From Biscogniauxia marginata (taxonomy: Eukaryota; Ascomycota; Sordariomycetes; Xylariales; Xylariaceae), in the NCBI GenBank assembly GCA_022695795.1, contig MU404160.1, positions 62,001 to 126,000 of the forward strand: DNA of 64,000 nucleotides, in the 5' to 3' direction. Under the pieces are notes generated by a model, which was not told the origin of the DNA, searched no databases, and was given only the letters and a program-made list of their open reading frames with translations. The position numbers and the translations under genes are program-made. Each line of letters begins with the position of its first letter. Position 1 is the first letter of the stretch. Shown in pieces: positions 1 through 10,520 of the stretch.

Positions 1-1755
1 AGGAGCGTGGAAAGATGGGAATACCGGGATTTCGCTGGTTTCGCTGGTTTTGACCTTGGTTGTAATTCTGGATTCTCCCTAGACTTCTTAAAATATTCCT
101 ACCCAATCAAGCCAAGGCCGATGCAAGCACGGGCCATTTCAGCCGACGGGAACTCCCAGATTCCTGACTAGCCACATTTAGAACCTAGCCACATCATAAG
201 TGGAAATCCATGGAAGCCTCAGCCCACCCCGCCTTATGTAATCCTCCTCCTTCGCTTATTCGTCCTGACGTCTATCGATTGATAGTTCTCTGTCAGCAAA
301 ATACCTGTATTGCACCTATTTCTTCCCTCATGTATGCCAAGAACCACATTTACATACCCAATAATTAAGACGTACCAAGATAGAAATAAGAGTATGTGAA
401 ACTCTCTTCTTCCATCGTCAGTCTTGTTCTTTTTGACAATAAAGAAAGAGGTAGGTATTCGAAAAAGAAAAAGAACTTTCAACTTCCAGTTAAAGCATTA
501 CCTATCTATATTCCCAACTTTCCAAACCCAAATCTTCCTCCTATGTATACCAATTTGCCACGGCTTAGACGGACCATTAAGCGAGGAAGGCTATGGCACA
601 CGACGCACTATAGACCTAGCACAAGGCTCCCGGAAGACTAACAAGCAGTGTTCAGTGTGTGTTCGGCCCTGGGTCTGTTGTTGATTAATGGCAAGTAACG
701 GTTCTCTAGAAAGAGGCGTGTCGTATCATGCACACAATCTAGTTCAAGTCAATCCCTGGATTGGTTAAACTGTCTCCACCCGTGGTCGTGAGTATTACTC
801 GCTGCAGCAGTAGTTTATGCCTCAAATCTTTAGTCTACCCGGCCTATATGTATGGCTTCTTGCCCTGTTTACTTTGGTGATGCGGTGTATTGACTCAGGT
901 TGAAACTAGTCTGGAGGTGTAATGCTGCCTCTGGGAAGATATAGGAAGTTGTATTGATTGTGTCAAGTCATCGGATATATTGATGCTAAATGGTGCTTGA
1001 TTGTTGAAAAGAACCAGATTACTGCCTTAGTTAACTTACAGGATATGTCTAAATCAATATTACATGAAGACACTACGTGATTATTTAGATGTGCCTTTTT
1101 ATGTAAAGGGCTGCGTAGCATGTTTGCCACACCTTTACCACGTGGAACCCTCGTGACGACCATGTTGAAATATGGGGCTATGCCCCTACTATACGGCTCT
1201 ACATGGCCTTCTATATATATATATGTGTGTGTGTGTGTGTGGGCTTTACCCGCCTACTAGACTTACCTTTGGGCTAATATACTTCATCCTATCCTCGTAT
1301 ATTCGTCTGATCTCAATGAACCAAACGTATTATCTACATAGAGAATATTATATCTAGGGGTGTGGCATGAACACCGTCCAAAGGGTGAAATGCCAATGCT
1401 AAGGCTTGCCTCCTCCTGTGAAATCTTCATAACTAATAGGATTTAGTTTTTTGTAAATCAAAAAGCAGCATTTAGCACAGTAATTCTTCCCCTCTCATAT
1501 GCAAAACTTACCTGTACTAACTTCATCATAAAGACAACTACCTTAATACCACATCAGCTAGATACTCCTCGGCAATCTACCTAGTTAACTAAATGTTTCG
1601 TAGCATAAGTCGGCCATAAAACACTAGCAAGACCGAATTATAACAAGGCTTGGATAAAGAACGAATATTTTTCTTCTTTCTAATGAAAGACTTAAGTTAC
1701 ATACATACTACAACTAAAAGAAATAAAGGAAACCCTGTATTGATGCTCCCTAGCC
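1..1755. other. Intergenic, no gene seen
   Basis: I see no supported gene here. Open frames are short and do not resemble a known family. A (TA)n(TG)n microsatellite lies at about 1212-1241. The right end is the 3' flank of the permease gene that ends at 1756. Confidence 0.6.
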
Positions 1756-3681
1756 CTACTCTTTCTTTTCAAATGTTGTCTGCGTTAGCGATACTTCACC
1801 GTCTTCAGACGGGTCTGGTTGTTGCTCAACTGTGGCAATGCCCAACTTGATCGCTTCCTTGATAGTGAAGGTACCATACACATCAATTTCATCAAACTCA
1901 CCGAGTCCCTCATGGGGGAAAATCTTGTTGAGAAGAAAGAATATGGTCGCACTCGTAAAGAACCCTTTAGGGAGATGGTAAGTATAGTTCTGATCGTTTG
2001 AAAAAGGGGGTAGATTATACTTACCTATCAGGAACGCCATGTAATATAATTCGAACAGCCCCCTCGGCGCATCGTCATCGCCATTCACAGTCACGACTAG
2101 ACCTCCGATAGTCGGGACCCAGCCACAAATCCACGCAGGGATGGCTCGCCAGTTGACACCGTTCCAGTACCAATACGAGGAATCTTTCTTGTGATATAGG
2201 TGGCTGAGACGTATCTTGCGTCGACGTAGGAGGTAATAGTCCGTGGCCATGAGACCAATGATAGGGGATAGGAATACGGAGAAGGAGCTCAGAACCTGGA
2301 TGAAACTAGTAGCTCGGTTGACAAGTTGCCAGGGCTGCACAATCCAAGCGGCGACGAAAGTGATGATGGCACCTCTCCGGATGTTAACGTAATGCGGCCA
2401 CATACCGGCGAGGTCTATCCCACCAGCTACGGCATTACCGCATATGTTCTCAAACATGCTCGTTAGCCCAAACCCTAGAGCGAGGAAGAAGACCCCCGCG
2501 CGGGCTGCCGATGAACCTTCGCCGTTCTCCATCATAACCATGAGAAGGTCCGGAGGGTTCCAGAACACAGTTCCGTATATCTTTTGAGCCGCGCTGGTAG
2601 TGACCAGGCCGATAAGAGCCACAAGAGTACCCGTCACCCAACCAGACATGACTGTTCCGAACACGTACGACCGCCACCCCCGGGCATAGCGTGAAAAGTC
2701 GGAACCGTTAGTGATACCCGCTGCAATACCTCCCATCAGCTGATTGATCCCGGCCATTATGAGCCAGGATGAATCCCACTTGGAACCTTCCGGGATGGCC
2801 ACACCGGTATTCAAAAGGGGGCCGACGCCGCCCGCCGTCGCCAGAGCCCAAATCATCATGGCGAGCATGCCTAAACCGCAGTAGATAGAGGTAAACATAA
2901 AAGGTATCTTGAAATTCTCCGGCGCGATCCATAACAGCGGAGTGGAGAGTGTCCAAAAGATGATGAATCCGACGAACTGGTCTCCCGTGGCCGGCACGCT
3001 CGCAGGGAGGAAGTTGGGCATCTTGGCGAACGAGGGCCAGATCGCAGTCACGGCCACAGCGGCTAACCGGCCACCGTTCCAGCACTGCACCGCGTTCCAG
3101 ATGAAGTTGAGCAGGATGCGCTGGAGAAGGGGAATATAGCTCGCGCGTAAGCCCCAGGTATAGCGGTTCTGGACGGTGAAGCCAATGTGCCACTTAATGC
3201 CACACCAGGCAATCAAGGTCGAGAAGGAAACGATGAGGGCGCGGCCGAGGACAATGATCATCATCGCCTGTCCGACTGACAGGCCCTGTGCTGTGAAGAT
3301 CAAGCCAAGGTATTAGTGAACCAATATCAACGAACAAAGGAAGTGTCTCTGTTATCGGGAGGTCATACTCAGGAAGGTACTTGGAGTTTGCCAATTGGTT
3401 ATGTTCAGCGACGACAAAGTCCAGAAGCCGAAGTAGTGAAACCATCCTAACGTAGTTGTTAGATTTAGCATTCACGCCCCCATATGCAATGGCAGAGAGC
3501 CCGGTTGGTTTTGAGCGTGTGGTTCCAAATCAGCCAGCTTACCCCAGGTTCTCCGCTGCTGAGGCAGAGGGATTAGATCTCGATTACTCCAGCGATCAGT
3601 CTGCTCATGCTGGGCCTCGTCGCCGTGTAGGCGGCACTTCTCCTTGAGGCCCTCGAAACGCGATCTCAAGCCCATAGTCAT
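1756..3681 (-). CDS. NCS1-family nucleobase/allantoin/hydantoin-type permease
   Basis: Plasma-membrane symporter of the NCS1 family (FUR-like), which takes up uracil, allantoin, hydantoins and related compounds. Four exons join cleanly: 3681-3543, 3446-3369, 3290-2025 and 1964-1756, with introns of 96, 78 and 60 nt and GTAAG/GTATG donors. The product is 563 aa, normal for the family. The N-terminal motif WSNRDLIPLPQQRRTWG is an NCS1 signature. It continues across intron 1 into WFHYFGFWTLSSLNITNWQT, then GLSVGQAM, and about 12 hydrophobic segments follow, including NGSDFSRYARG and WYWNGVNWRAIPAW. The gene is divergent from the hydantoinase/DUF917 fusion, whose start lies 592 bp away, so a hydantoin-like substrate is a reasonable inference. 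The bacterial hydantoin carrier Mhp1 is also NCS1. The substrate itself cannot be read from sequence. Confidence 0.9.
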
Positions 3682-4272
3682 CGTCGAAGCGCGGGTCTAG
3701 ATGGGTAGAAGTTGCTAAAGACACAATTGCCCCCGGGCCCTATTCTCGACGATCGCATCATCGTGTTACATATATATTCTATGATATATACAGAACCTGT
3801 GGTGTAACCCCCAGCAGGAAGAAGGGCTCTTGGATGAGCGGTGATTGGCCGATCGCTGTATTCCGTGATAAAGGCAGGACAGGGTTGCGATAGTCACCCT
3901 TGGCGAGATACGGTCGCACGAGATACACTTATACCATTCGGTATAGCGATCAAGGGCCCTGCTGGGGTCTCTGCCAAGCTATTTTATCTGATCCGCGGAG
4001 GTCGGCCTGATAAGCCTGTTCGACGAATAGCAGTCCTCGGCGAGGAATGTTATCACCGAGGCGGCGGCGGGGTTCTTTATAAGTCTGGCTCGCGGTATAT
4101 TCCTCCTCGACCGAGACAAGTGGGGGGGCGAATTGCCATTGTGTTTACCTAGTTATATTTACGTGAACATAGTAATGTAGCCTGGCTTGCCTCCGAACTC
4201 GTCGCTTCACTAGCAAAAGAAGCCGGACTTTATCCTACTTCTTGCTCGTTGCGCAGCATAGAATTGGGAATT
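3682..4272. promoter_or_regulatory. Shared divergent promoter with a cluster of GATA sites
   Basis: This stretch separates the divergent start codons of the NCS1 permease and the hydantoinase fusion. It carries five HGATAR (GATA-factor) motifs: TGATAA at 3866-3871, CGATAG at 3888-3893, TTATCT at 3984-3989, TGATAA at 4008-4013 and TTATCA at 4050-4055. All fall within about 190 bp. In filamentous ascomycetes such sites bind AreA/NIT2-type nitrogen regulators. Joint nitrogen-catabolite control is inferred from this clustering. An open frame at 3841-4152 (+) has no family resemblance and is taken as chance. Confidence 0.55.
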
Positions 4273-7200
4273 ATGGGCTCTATTACCAGCTCCAGGACAT
4301 TCCGTATCGGCGTCGACGTTGGAGGTACCAATACCGATGGCGTGGTTCTCGACCCGGCGCGGGCTTCCGAGCCGGACAAGGGCATAATCGCCTGGCACAA
4401 GGCGCCGACGACCACCAACCCAAGCCATGGTATCAACGATGCGATCACGACAATGTTCAAGACGGCCAATGTCAATCCGGGCCAAGTTGCCAGCGTCACG
4501 ATCGGAACCACCCACTTTGTAAACGCAGTCGTCGAACGAGATGCTGCACGCTTATCTAAAGTGGCAGTTCTACGACTATGCGGTCCGTTCTCGAAACATG
4601 CACCGCCCTGCGTCGATTGGCCGGACGACATGCGAGATCTGATCCTCGGTTACTATGCGCTCCTCAAGGGTGGCCTGGAGATTGACGGCTTTCTCATCTC
4701 AGACATTGACGAGAACGAGATCAGGGAGCAATGCGCTATTATTCGAGAGAAGGGTATTAGGAGTGTAGTTGTCAATGGTGTCTTCAGCCCTATCGACACG
4801 GTTGAGCGACAGGAAGAGCGCGCGGCGGACATCATTCGCGCCGAGATACCGGGTGTCGACATCGTGTGCTCAAGGGGGGTTGCTAGTCTGGGCTTCCTTG
4901 AGAGGGAGAATGCCGCCATCTTGAATGCGTCAATCCTGGCGTTTGCACGCAAGACAATACGCTCCTTTCAGGAACCCATCAAAAAGCTGGGATTGCATTG
5001 CCCGGTATTCATTACACAGAACGACGGGACTATTCTCTCGGGAGATATGGCTGCCAAATTCCCTGTTCGGACCTTCTCAAGCGGCCCGACAAATAGCATG
5101 AGAGGTGCGGCGTTCCTGGTGGACCAACGGGATGAGGCTATGATGGTGGTGGATATAGGCGGCACAACAACAGATGTCGGTCTACTGCTAGCAAACGGGT
5201 TTCCGCGCCAGCAGGCAGCTTACAGCGACCTGGCAGGAGTGAGGATGAACTTCTCTTGCCCGGATATTAAGTCTATTGGTCTTGGAGGTGGCTCCATCGT
5301 CCGTGACGGCCACACGTTGACAGTGGGACCTGACAGCGTTGGATATAAAATTACGAAAGAGGCTATAGTCTTCGGTGGCGAGGTTCTGACCACTACTGAC
5401 TGCACGGTACTAGCAGACCCAAAACTAGAAATTGGCAATAAAGAGCTGGTGAAAGGGAAATTGAGCGATGAAGGCATCGCTAAGTTTAAAGCCGTCGTGA
5501 GACATAAGCTCGAGAAGGTCATCGACACTATGAAAACCTCCCCAGAAGATATTCCCGTCTTACTCGTGGGAGGAGGCGCCGTGGTCGCCCCGGACGAGCT
5601 TAAGGGGGCAAGCCATGTTCTGAAGCCGAAGTGGTCAGGGGTAGCAAACGCGATCGGTGCTGCAATCGCGAGAGTGAGCGCAGTTATTGACACTGTAAAA
5701 TCTACAGAGACCTGGACCACGCAGCAGTTATTGGATGAAATATGTCGAGAAGCTATCGAGAAAACCGTAGCCGAAGGGGCGCTCCGATCGACCGTCAAGG
5801 TCGTGGAGATGGATACGTTGCCACTGCCGGTACGATCTACCTACCATTCTTCGGGACGCCATTCATGATAAAACTAACAATAGTGATAGTACATCGCGAA
5901 CAAGTCACGCTTTACGGTGCGAGCGGCCGGCGACTTCGACTACTCACGTACGGATCTTGCAACCGTTCCCATCGATGAGTCGTCCTCGGAAAACGAGGTT
6001 AAGATGGACGAATACGAGAAATCTGCACAGACGTCAAAGGATAAGACCAACGCAGAGCCCAAGGAGGATCTCGACATCGACGCGTATAAGCCCAAGGTTA
6101 GAAACCGGGTCTGGTACATCAGCGAGACGGACCTCTACTGGATCACGACCGGCTGCTACATCTTGGGCACAGGCGGCGGCGGCAGCCCCTATTCGTCTAT
6201 GGTACGGCTCCGCGAGATGCTGCGCAAGGGCTCGGTGATCCGGGTCGTGAGCCCGGACGACCTGCTCGACGACGCGGCGGTGGGGTGCGGCGGGGGCGTG
6301 GGCTCGCCGACGGTCGGGATCGAGAAGCTGGCGGGCGACGAGATGATGCACGCGCAGGAGGAGCTGTACAAGATCTGCGACCGCCCCGCGACGCACATGA
6401 TCTCGGTCGAGATCGGCGGCAACAACGGCCTGCAGAGCATGATCATCGGCGCGAGCGACAACATGGACATCCCCGCCGTCGACGGCGACTGGATGGGCCG
6501 CGCGTACCCGACCAAGTGGCAGACCACCCCCGTCGTGTTCAACGAGCGCTCGCCCATCTGGGCGCCCATCGCCATGTCGGACGGCAACGGCAACGTCGTC
6601 CTCATGCCCAAGGCCACGTCGGACCTGCAGGTGGAGCGCGTGCTAAGGGCGGCGCTGAGCCAGATGGGCTCGCACACGGGGGCCGCCGAGGCGCCCATCT
6701 CGGGCGCCGAGTGCCGGCGCTGGGTCGTCGAGCACACGCTCTCGCAGTCGTGGCGTATCGGCCGGGCCGTGGCCCGCGCGCGCCGCTCCAACCGCGTCGA
6801 CGACGTCGCCGAGACGATCCTCGCCGAGTGCGGCGGGCCCGAGGCCGGCCGCGTGCTGTGGAAGGGCAAGATCGTCGGCGTCGAGCGCACGCTGCGCATG
6901 GGACACGTCTACGGGGAGTGCGTCATCGAGGGCGCCGACGTCGTGGATCGCGACGATGACGGTGCGGCGGCGGCGGCGGACTCCAAGTCGTCGACCCCGA
7001 AGCAGCAGCAGCAGCAGCAGTTCCAGGGCTTGATCAAGATCCCGTTCAAGAATGAGAACATAGCCGCAATCAGGATCACGCGGTCGGTGGCGGACGACGG
7101 CAAGGTCGAGGACACGGAGGGAGAAGTGCTAGGGTTGGTGCCCGACCTGATCAGCGTCATCGATGCGCAGAACGGCGAGGCGATAGGGACGCCTGAGTAC

Positions 7201-7377
7201 AGGTACGGGCTGCTCGTCATCGTGCTGGGCATCGCCGCCAGCGATCGCTGGACCTCGCCGCGGGGCATCGAGATAGGGGGGCCGAAGGGCTTCGGGATGG
7301 ACCATCTGACTTATAAGCCTCTCGGGAAGTTCGTCAAGCCGGCGAGCGTGATTGACGAGTTCGATGTTAAGGAGTAA
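4273..7377 (+). CDS. Hydantoinase A / S-methyl-thiohydantoin desulfurase-like (DUF917) fusion protein
   Basis: Two exons, 4273-5829 and 5890-7377, are separated by a 60-nt intron with the branch sequence AACTAAC, giving 1014 aa. Residues about 11-520 form a hydantoinase/oxoprolinase A domain. It has the ASKHA nucleotide-binding signatures RIGVDVGGTNTDG near the start, DIGGTTTDVGLL in the middle and LLVGGGAVVAPDEL later. Residues about 590-1005 match the DUF917 / S-Me-THD family, beginning RVWYISETDLYWITTGC and GTGGGGSPY. The splice gives LPYIANKSRFTVRAAGDFD, a natural join. The ATG at 4273 is the first in frame; upstream frame extends only to a TTG. Known members of the two families open or process hydantoin and thiohydantoin rings with ATP. 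No HyuB partner is seen. A polyglutamine run encoded from 7003 and an Ala-rich tract interrupt the second domain. The 3' half is visibly GC-richer than the 5' half. Confidence 0.88.
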
Positions 7378-8741
7378 TTTAGAGCCCTATCCCTTAGTCC
7401 GACTGTATGAAGCAGGTAGGGGTTTTTTGTTATATGCGTATAGGTTAGGTATATGCCAAGTACGTAGACATATAATGTATGTATAAGGTTATCATAGATT
7501 CGAACATAAATCCGGCATAAAAAACCCAGATTCCTTCTACCATCCCATTAATCCATATACGAGCCGAGTTACTTCACTCATCTTTTGGACCTGCTGCGAG
7601 CTGACTACAGGATGAATTAGATAGCATAGCGATGACTTTCTAACAAAAAAAAAAGGCAGAATTCAACGTGACTACTGCACCACCTGCAACTCTGGCAGTG
7701 TAAAAGGAATACCTGGCCATGAGGCAGAGGGTATTCGAAGCCGTCATCAGGTGTGGTCAAGTTGGTAATTCGACTGTTTCTAAGGCCGAAGACAAGGGCT
7801 AGGCTAGTTTAATGAGAAAGTTTGTATGTATAACGGGATTAGTCCGGATAATAAGGACTTGATATCTACCTGTGCTGACGGAGCAGAGTAAGGAGGTGTA
7901 GACTCGCCTTTAGAAGACGGACACTGACCGTATAACCCCGGGCTACCTTGGTGACAAGCTTAGGTACCCGGGATACAAATTCAGGTTATCTGCACGAGGC
8001 GTATATTGTGCAGCATATCGGCTTGTATTAATGCGGAATATACATAGGTAGTTTGCTGATGATGAGGATTTCTGTACCGAAGGTTTAACATGTCGAGGCA
8101 AGTCTTGCAACTCCCACATGGTAAATGGAGATAAAGCAACCCCTTTTATTAGATGCACCTGTTAGATCTCACTATCTAGTGTATATAACATACGCACAAG
8201 GACCTAATAATTTATAGTAATTTTAGAAGCGATATAGCTGTACTCGTAGTAACGAAAATGCCCAATCTATGCTAGGCTACGCTCGAGTTGAACTTCTAGC
8301 TCCTCTTGGTAGGGCTGAACCAGCATATGATTCCTTTTACTGGTTTAGATAGAATTATACGATCCAGCGGACGAGCACATACAGATGCTGTAGTACGAAA
8401 CTCCAAGCATATATGGCCGCCTTAGCACGGCGCGAAATACGCACTTATATAACGGCGCCAGCGCCTTAGTGCGAATGTGTTGCCGGAATTCAACGCGATA
8501 GGAAAATTTATCTCTCAGCTCTCATATTAATCGATCATTAAGACCTATTTTGGCCTAGGAATACGCTGGGTTCACGAGTTTGTTGTCCTACTGCCAGGCG
8601 TTTGAGGGAGCAGGTCAACATAGGATATTGAGATTTTGTTGATGGCTGAAGACAAACGAATATATCCTGAAGGAAACAACGCTGGTCAGTGCTATGTTTC
8701 CGGTTGATGGCTAGTGGTTGTGGAGCAGAGCCGCAAATATA
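7378..8741. other. Intergenic, no gene seen
   Basis: This is the 3' flank of two convergent genes. I see no coding frame that resembles a protein family and no RNA gene. Ordinary base composition returns directly after the fusion gene. Confidence 0.6.
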
Positions 8742-9881
8742 TCACAAATCATTATACGCAATGCAAGTTCTAGGAAGACCCCTATCTGCCACAGCCCAAG
8801 CCCAAGCACGACCGGCCTCGCCAGTATAGAGACTGGCAGCGTCTGCGTCTCGGACCGTATTATTCATGCGCTTCTCCAATGTTTCACTATCCATGAACGA
8901 TAGTAGATGTGCGAACTGCTGATCATCGTCGAGAGCTAATGCATTGCCAGCAATTCCGTGGCATAGACACGGCTCCTTAGTGAGCAGTCCTCTCTCCCAG
9001 ATGTTCGACTGAGCGCGAGAAATCGCAGTTTTTATCTTTTCCTCAAGCGATGGGAAATATGGTGATATCGAGCGCAGCGAGAGTATGAAACCAGGGCCGC
9101 CGTGGCAGAATTGCACGAGACGGTCTGATCGGGCTGGGAGGGAAGAGGGAAAATTCCCGGTCTCCTCGTACTGCTGGTCCAGGAGGGAGGAAACAAGCTG
9201 TTCGAATTTCGGTGCGACCGATGGGTCAGACAGAATAACCTGGCAGATGATGCCTATGGTGCCGTGAGCTGCTCCGAGGTACTGCGTTCCGTGCCAAAGC
9301 CACGGCTGCGGCAGGGCCAGAACGCGTTCGACTGTCGTCTTGATGGTGCGATCAATTAGCGCTGCCGTGGTGTGCTGACCCTTCTCGCAATACACCCCCC
9401 GGCAAAGTCTCAAGAAGTACAAGTATCCAGCTCGACCGTACAGCCACTCATTCGATCCGACGTCGGTGGGCGAGTTGATCACGGCCGAGTAGGAACACAG
9501 TTTCTTGGCATAGCTGGAATCTCGTAGCACGACGGCAGACAGGGCCAAGTGAGCCAGAGTTTCGTCGCTAATACCGCAATGGTTCGCGCTGGGTGGCCGC
9601 TTTTTGGCTCGCGCACCAAGGTTGAGATATGCCTTTGCCCATTCAAGCAAAGTCTGATGCTTGAACGCGAGGTCGGGATACACCCGGGACAGCTGGTAGA
9701 AGAGGTAGGCGACCGAGGTCGGGCCGGTATAGAAACCGCTGAACGACCATCCTGTAGAGCAGGTCTGCACTGGCGGATTGTGCGTATTGATTCGGTCGAG
9801 GCTCGCGAGAAGTTCACGTCGAGCATCTGCAGACCGCAGTGGCTCGGTAGGGTTGGTGAAGTAGCGGTTCGTGGTCTCCAT
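8742..9881 (-). CDS. LanC-like (lanthionine synthetase C-like) protein
   Basis: Intronless, 379 aa, starting at the ATG at 9881 (the frame reaches a TTG just upstream). It matches the LanC/LANCL family, an alpha/alpha barrel with a zinc site. Visible motifs are WLYGRAGYLYFLR (about 146-158), GAAHGTIGI (203-211), QFCHGGPG (257-264), CLCHGIAGN (305-313) and YTGEAGRAWAW near the C-terminus. The three zinc ligands of LanC enzymes, one Cys in the first CHG and Cys-His in the second, correspond to C259, C307 and H308 and are all present. In bacteria LanC adds Cys thiols to dehydroamino acids. Eukaryotic LANCL proteins bind glutathione and can add it to dehydroamino acids. No lantibiotic-like precursor or LanB/LanM gene is nearby, so a LANCL-type cellular role is more likely than peptide biosynthesis. 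Confidence 0.88.
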   Translation of the reverse strand: METTNRYFTNPTEPLRSADARRELLASLDRINTHNPPVQTCSTGWSFSGFYTGPTSVAYLFYQLSRVYPDLAFKHQTLLEWAKAYLNLGARAKKRPPSANHCGISDETLAHLALSAVVLRDSSYAKKLCSYSAVINSPTDVGSNEWLYGRAGYLYFLRLCRGVYCEKGQHTTAALIDRTIKTTVERVLALPQPWLWHGTQYLGAAHGTIGIICQVILSDPSVAPKFEQLVSSLLDQQYEETGNFPSSLPARSDRLVQFCHGGPGFILSLRSISPYFPSLEEKIKTAISRAQSNIWERGLLTKEPCLCHGIAGNALALDDDQQFAHLLSFMDSETLEKRMNNTVRDADAASLYTGEAGRAWAWAVADRGLPRTCIAYNDL

Positions 9882-10520
9882 CAAATCATAGCTTATGGGT
9901 TTCGTCTCATACGTTAGGTGTCTGAGGTACTGATGAAAATTAGGAGGAAGGATTTGTTATTAGTTTTTATTCGATGTGGTATTCGATGTTAGTGTAGGAA
10001 ATTAGTTGTCGACGACACTGACGTCACAGTGGCAACAGCCACACTTCCAAGTGTCACAACCCAGCAGTTAAGGTACCGGGATACGTACGTATACCTTCCC
10101 TACCTGCCTAAGGTTAGGAGGTAGGTAATTAGGTAAACTGTTGGTAAAGTACATGTGGCCAAGATCAAATAATATATTGCGTCATTTGTGTATTACCTAC
10201 CTACCTAGTTAGTTTACAATATGGATCTTACCTATGGAAGGGGCAACCTTAGTAGGTAGTCTTGTCTCCCTTGAACCATTAGCGAGCAAGTGATTATGTA
10301 ATATGACTCTAGTGTCCTTTGTCCTTTGGCCTTTAGCCTTTGACCTTTAGCCTGTAGCCTCGTCGCCTCTCGAGTTCACCAAATAGAAACATGAATGATG
10401 AAATCAGCCATCCAGAATGCTCGGCGAAAGCCTTGGGTACATCTGTGTATTAATAAAATCAAAAGGCTACGCACCTATATTTAATATTGTCTGATAAGAA
10501 GGCTTATATATCGTACCGCT
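9882..10520. other. Intergenic with simple repeats
   Basis: No gene is supported. TACCTACC-type tetranucleotide runs occur around 10085-10260. A degenerate array of a roughly 7-bp CCTTTRG-like unit lies at about 10314-10362. Both are common kinds of low-complexity sequence in fungal intergenic DNA. Confidence 0.55.

Noticed and set aside
3841..4152. 103-codon plus-strand frame between the divergent genes
   Set aside because: It lies in the shared promoter with GATA sites, the product matches nothing, and a gene there would leave almost no promoter.
5220..5798. 192-codon minus-strand frame inside the hydantoinase domain
   Set aside because: It is antisense to a well-supported coding exon and has no recognisable domain.
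6034..6959. Long open frames on both strands opposite or beside the DUF917 domain (up to 236 codons)
   Set aside because: They are shadows caused by the high GC of the real gene; their products are Arg/Ala/Pro-rich low-complexity with no family resemblance.
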